A stretch of DNA of 64,000 nucleotides, taken from assembly GCF_003576645.1 (NCBI RefSeq), contig NC_044930.1, positions 3,743,691 to 3,807,690 of the forward strand. The letters run 5' to 3'. Positions 61,320-64,000 of the stretch are shown piece by piece. A program made the translations under genes and the position numbers. Every line of letters starts with the position of its first letter. Position 1 is the stretch's first letter. Under the pieces are notes generated by a model. That model was not told the DNA's origin, ran no database searches, and worked only from the letters and a program-made list of their open reading frames with translations. Source of the stretch: Ipomoea triloba (taxonomy: Eukaryota > Streptophyta > Magnoliopsida > Solanales > Convolvulaceae).

Positions 61320-62040
61320 AGGATTTGTTTCCCACGTATCGCTGAATCAGACGCGCAAAGGAAATTAAAGAAGTTTCCTTTCCTTTCTAGAAAGGTACCT
61401 GTTTACGCGTAAAATGTACGTATAGCCCGTGTATCAAATATTCATTGCCTTAATAAATGATAAAAGACTGACTCTATTCTTAATGACTTGTGGTCGAGTG
61501 GCATGAAGTGACTCTCCTAAATGGGAGGTAATAAGTTTAACCCTAGTGGTCTGTCACCACCTATTTAGGAAAGTCATAGTCATGCCGCTCGATCATAAAG
61601 TTTTTGACTACTAACAATATGAAAATTTTAAAAATCACTAACTTTTTAATTGAAATATTTTGATTAGTTAACCGACTTTTTATCGAATTGTGCACATCCT
61701 TTTTCATTATTGCCAAATCACTAATGTTATAAACCAAAACTAATTTGTTTTTTAAAAATAACGATATTTATAGATGACAATATAAGATCGAGTCACACTG
61801 GTTGGCCAAGCACATACCATGTGTTACCATCTTTAAGTCGGTATGGCATCGTCTTGTATACAAACCCATGTCAGGTCACCCTCCATATAATTTGGGTTGG
61901 GTTCGCTCCAACCTACAATACTTTTGCTTTTTTATTTAATATTTTTTATTAACTTTTATTTAATTAAGTTTGTAAGTTGATAATGTAGTTATTTAAAGAG
62001 TTGCACACTTATAGATAAATATAAATGTCACTCTTTTTTA
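61320..62040. other. Intergenic region before the tandem array
   Basis: Upstream of the Lys/Glu-rich gene. It contains a family B SINE-like copy (61492-61560) and AT-rich sequence; no gene is seen. Confidence 0.65.
61492..61560 (+). repeat. SINE-like dispersed repeat, family B
   Basis: Reads 'tggtcgagtggcatgaagtg', 'actctcctaaatgggaggta', 'aagtttaaccctagtgg'. The opening resembles a tRNA-like box A (gtggtcgagtgg). Confidence 0.55.
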
Positions 62041-64000
62041 GCATAAAATGTTATCAAATATGCCTTTCAAACTTTACCTGTAAAGTCTATTAGGCCATCA
62101 AACTTTTTAAAGTTGCAATTAGTTACATAAACATGCCAATTTTGTTAATCAAGACATAATTACCAGTTATTGACCTGTAATACCAGGTAAATATAAATGT
62201 TACTTTTTTTTTTTTTTGTTTTTGCATAAGATGTACCAAATAGGCCTTCAAACTTTACCTGTAAAGTCTATTAGGCCATCAAACTTTTTAAAGTTGCAAT
62301 TAGGTACATAAACATGTCCATTTAGTTCATCAATGCATAATTACCCGTTAGTGACTTGTAATACCAGGTCAATATAAATGTTACTTTTTTGCATAAAATG
62401 TATCAAATAGACCATCAAACTTTATCGGTAAAGTCAATTAGACCCTCAAACTTTTTAAAGTTGCAATTAGATACATAAACATGTCAATTTAGTCATCAAG
62501 GCAAAATTACCTGTTAGTGACCTTGTCAATTTAGTCATCAAGGCAAAATTACCTGTTAGTGACCTGTAATACCAGGTAAATATAAATGTCACTTTTTTTT
62601 TTTTGCATAAAATGTATCAAATAGGCCAACAAACTTTACCTGTAAAGTCTATTAGGCCATCACACTTTTTAAAGTTGCAATTAGATACATAAACATGTCA
62701 ATTTAGTTCATCAAGCCATAATTACCTGTTATTGACCAGTAATAATAGGTAAATATAAATATCACCTTTTTTTGCATAAAATGTATCAAATAGGCCATCA
62801 AACTTTATCTGTAAAGTCAATTAGGCCATCAAACTTTTTAACGTCGCAATTACATACATAAACATATCACCTGTTAGTGACCTGTAATACCAGGTAAATA
62901 TAAATGTCAGTTTTTTTTTGGCATAAAATGTATCAAATAGTCTATCAAACATTACCTTTTAAGTTTATTGGGCCTTGAAACTTTTTAAAGTTGCAATTAG
63001 GTACATAAACTTGTCAATTCAGTTCATCAAGTCATAATTACTTGTTATTGACCTGTAATACCAGGTAAGTATAAATGTCACTTTTTTTTTGCATAAGATG
63101 TATCAAATAGGCCATCAAACTTTACCTGTAAAGTCTATTAGGCCATCAAACTTTTTAAAGTTGTAATTAGGTACATAAACATGTCAATTTAGTTTATAAA
63201 GGCATAATTACCCGTTACTGACCTGTAATACCAGGTCAATATAAATGTCATTTTTTTTTGCATAAAATGTATCAAATAGGCCATCAAACTTTATCTGTAA
63301 AGTCAATTAGGTCCTCAAACTTTTTAAAGTTGCAATTAGATACATAAACATGTCAATTTAGTCATCAAGGCAAAATTACCTATTAGTGACCTGTAATACC
63401 AGGGAAATATAAATGTCACTTTTTTTTTGCATAAGATGTATCAAATAGGCCATCAAACTTTATCTGTAAAGTCAATTAGGCCCTCAAACTCTTTAAAGTT
63501 AGCAATTAGATACATAAACATGTCAATTTAGTCATCAAGGCAAAATTACCTATTAGTGACCTGTAATACCAGGGAAATATAAATGTCACTTTTTTTTTTT
63601 GCATAAAATTTATCAAATAGGCCTTCAAACTTTACCTGTAAAGTCTATTAGGCCATCAAACTTTTTAAAGCTGTAATTAGGTAAATAAGCATGTCAATTT
63701 AGTTTATAAAGGCATAATTACCCGTTACTGACCTGTAATACCAGGTCAATATAAATGTCATTTTTTTTGCATAAAATGTATCAAATAGGCCATCAAACTT
63801 TATCTGTAAAGTCAATTAGGTCCTCAAACTTTTTAAAGTTGCAATTAGATACATAAACATGTCAATTTAGTCATCAAGGCAAAATTACCTATTAGTGACC
63901 TGTAATACCAGGTAAATATAAATGTCACTTTTTTTTTTCTTTTTTTTTTTGCATAAAATGTATCAAATAGGCCAACAAACTTTACCTGTAAAGTTTATTA
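62041..64000. repeat. Tandem array of about 170-bp units
   Basis: Units begin with a T-run and gcataaaatgtatcaaatag. Unit starts are at about 62041, 62224, 62391, 62605, 62774, 62921, 63091, 63260, 63429, 63601, 63769 and 63951, so the usual period is 167-172 bp. Outliers are 214 bp (internal duplication near 62525) and 147 bp (a deletion). Each unit ends near 'gacctgtaataccaggtaaa'. The array runs past the window end, so its true size is unknown. Confidence 0.95.

Noticed and set aside
62041..64000. Possible CRISPR-like regular repeat array
   Set aside because: Units are contiguous 170-bp repeats without unique spacers, in a plant nuclear context; it is a satellite-type array.

Overview
This is nuclear DNA of a flowering plant. 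It is AT-rich with long intergenic spaces, the genes carry GT-AG introns, and the recognisable proteins are all plant-type: a vacuolar-type cationic amino acid transporter, an R2R3-MYB of subgroup 1, VAPYRIN, cobalamin-independent methionine synthase, and a GH3 beta-glucan exohydrolase. Intron structure and protein similarity point to a eudicot, probably an asterid. A Convolvulaceae-like genome is a guess only. VAPYRIN suggests a lineage that hosts arbuscular mycorrhiza. Two assembly gaps (6045-6529 and 53116-53427) interrupt the sequence.

Layout: 1-4488 (-) is a cationic amino acid transporter whose 3' end lies beyond the window. 4.6-9.1 kb is repeat-rich and contains a gap. 9223-11212 (+) is an R2R3-MYB in four exons. 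11.4-21.2 kb is a gene desert. 21288-21656 (+) is a small, highly charged protein. 25234-26850 (+) is an intronless VAPYRIN. 27-32 kb is intergenic. 33231-36718 (+) is methionine synthase in 11 coding exons, with an inferred intron in the 5' leader. 37-42.6 kb is intergenic and holds several foldback transposons. 42765-42950 (+) is a MIR166 hairpin. 44724-47253 (+) is a small coiled-coil protein resembling proton pump-interactors. 47.3-53.5 kb is intergenic with MITEs and SINE-like repeats. 53742-58101 (+) is a GH3 beta-glucosidase in nine exons with one GC-AG intron. 58767-60101 (-) is a Lys/Glu-rich repeat protein. From about 62.0 kb to the window end there is a roughly 170-bp tandem array.

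The genes are ordinary, independently transcribed plant loci; I see no operon-like or clustered pathway. The most notable items are: a complete MIR166 precursor with a well-formed duplex; a tandem array whose unit resembles the terminal inverted repeat of a Mutator-like MITE elsewhere in the window, suggesting a satellite born from a transposon end; several long foldback elements with convincing target-site duplications; a GC-AG intron; and an intronless GC-rich VAPYRIN. I found no convincing evidence for a wholly new biological system.

All splice sites were assigned by eye, from GT/AG signals, phase continuity and resemblance to known families. The exon sums close in frame for every model given.
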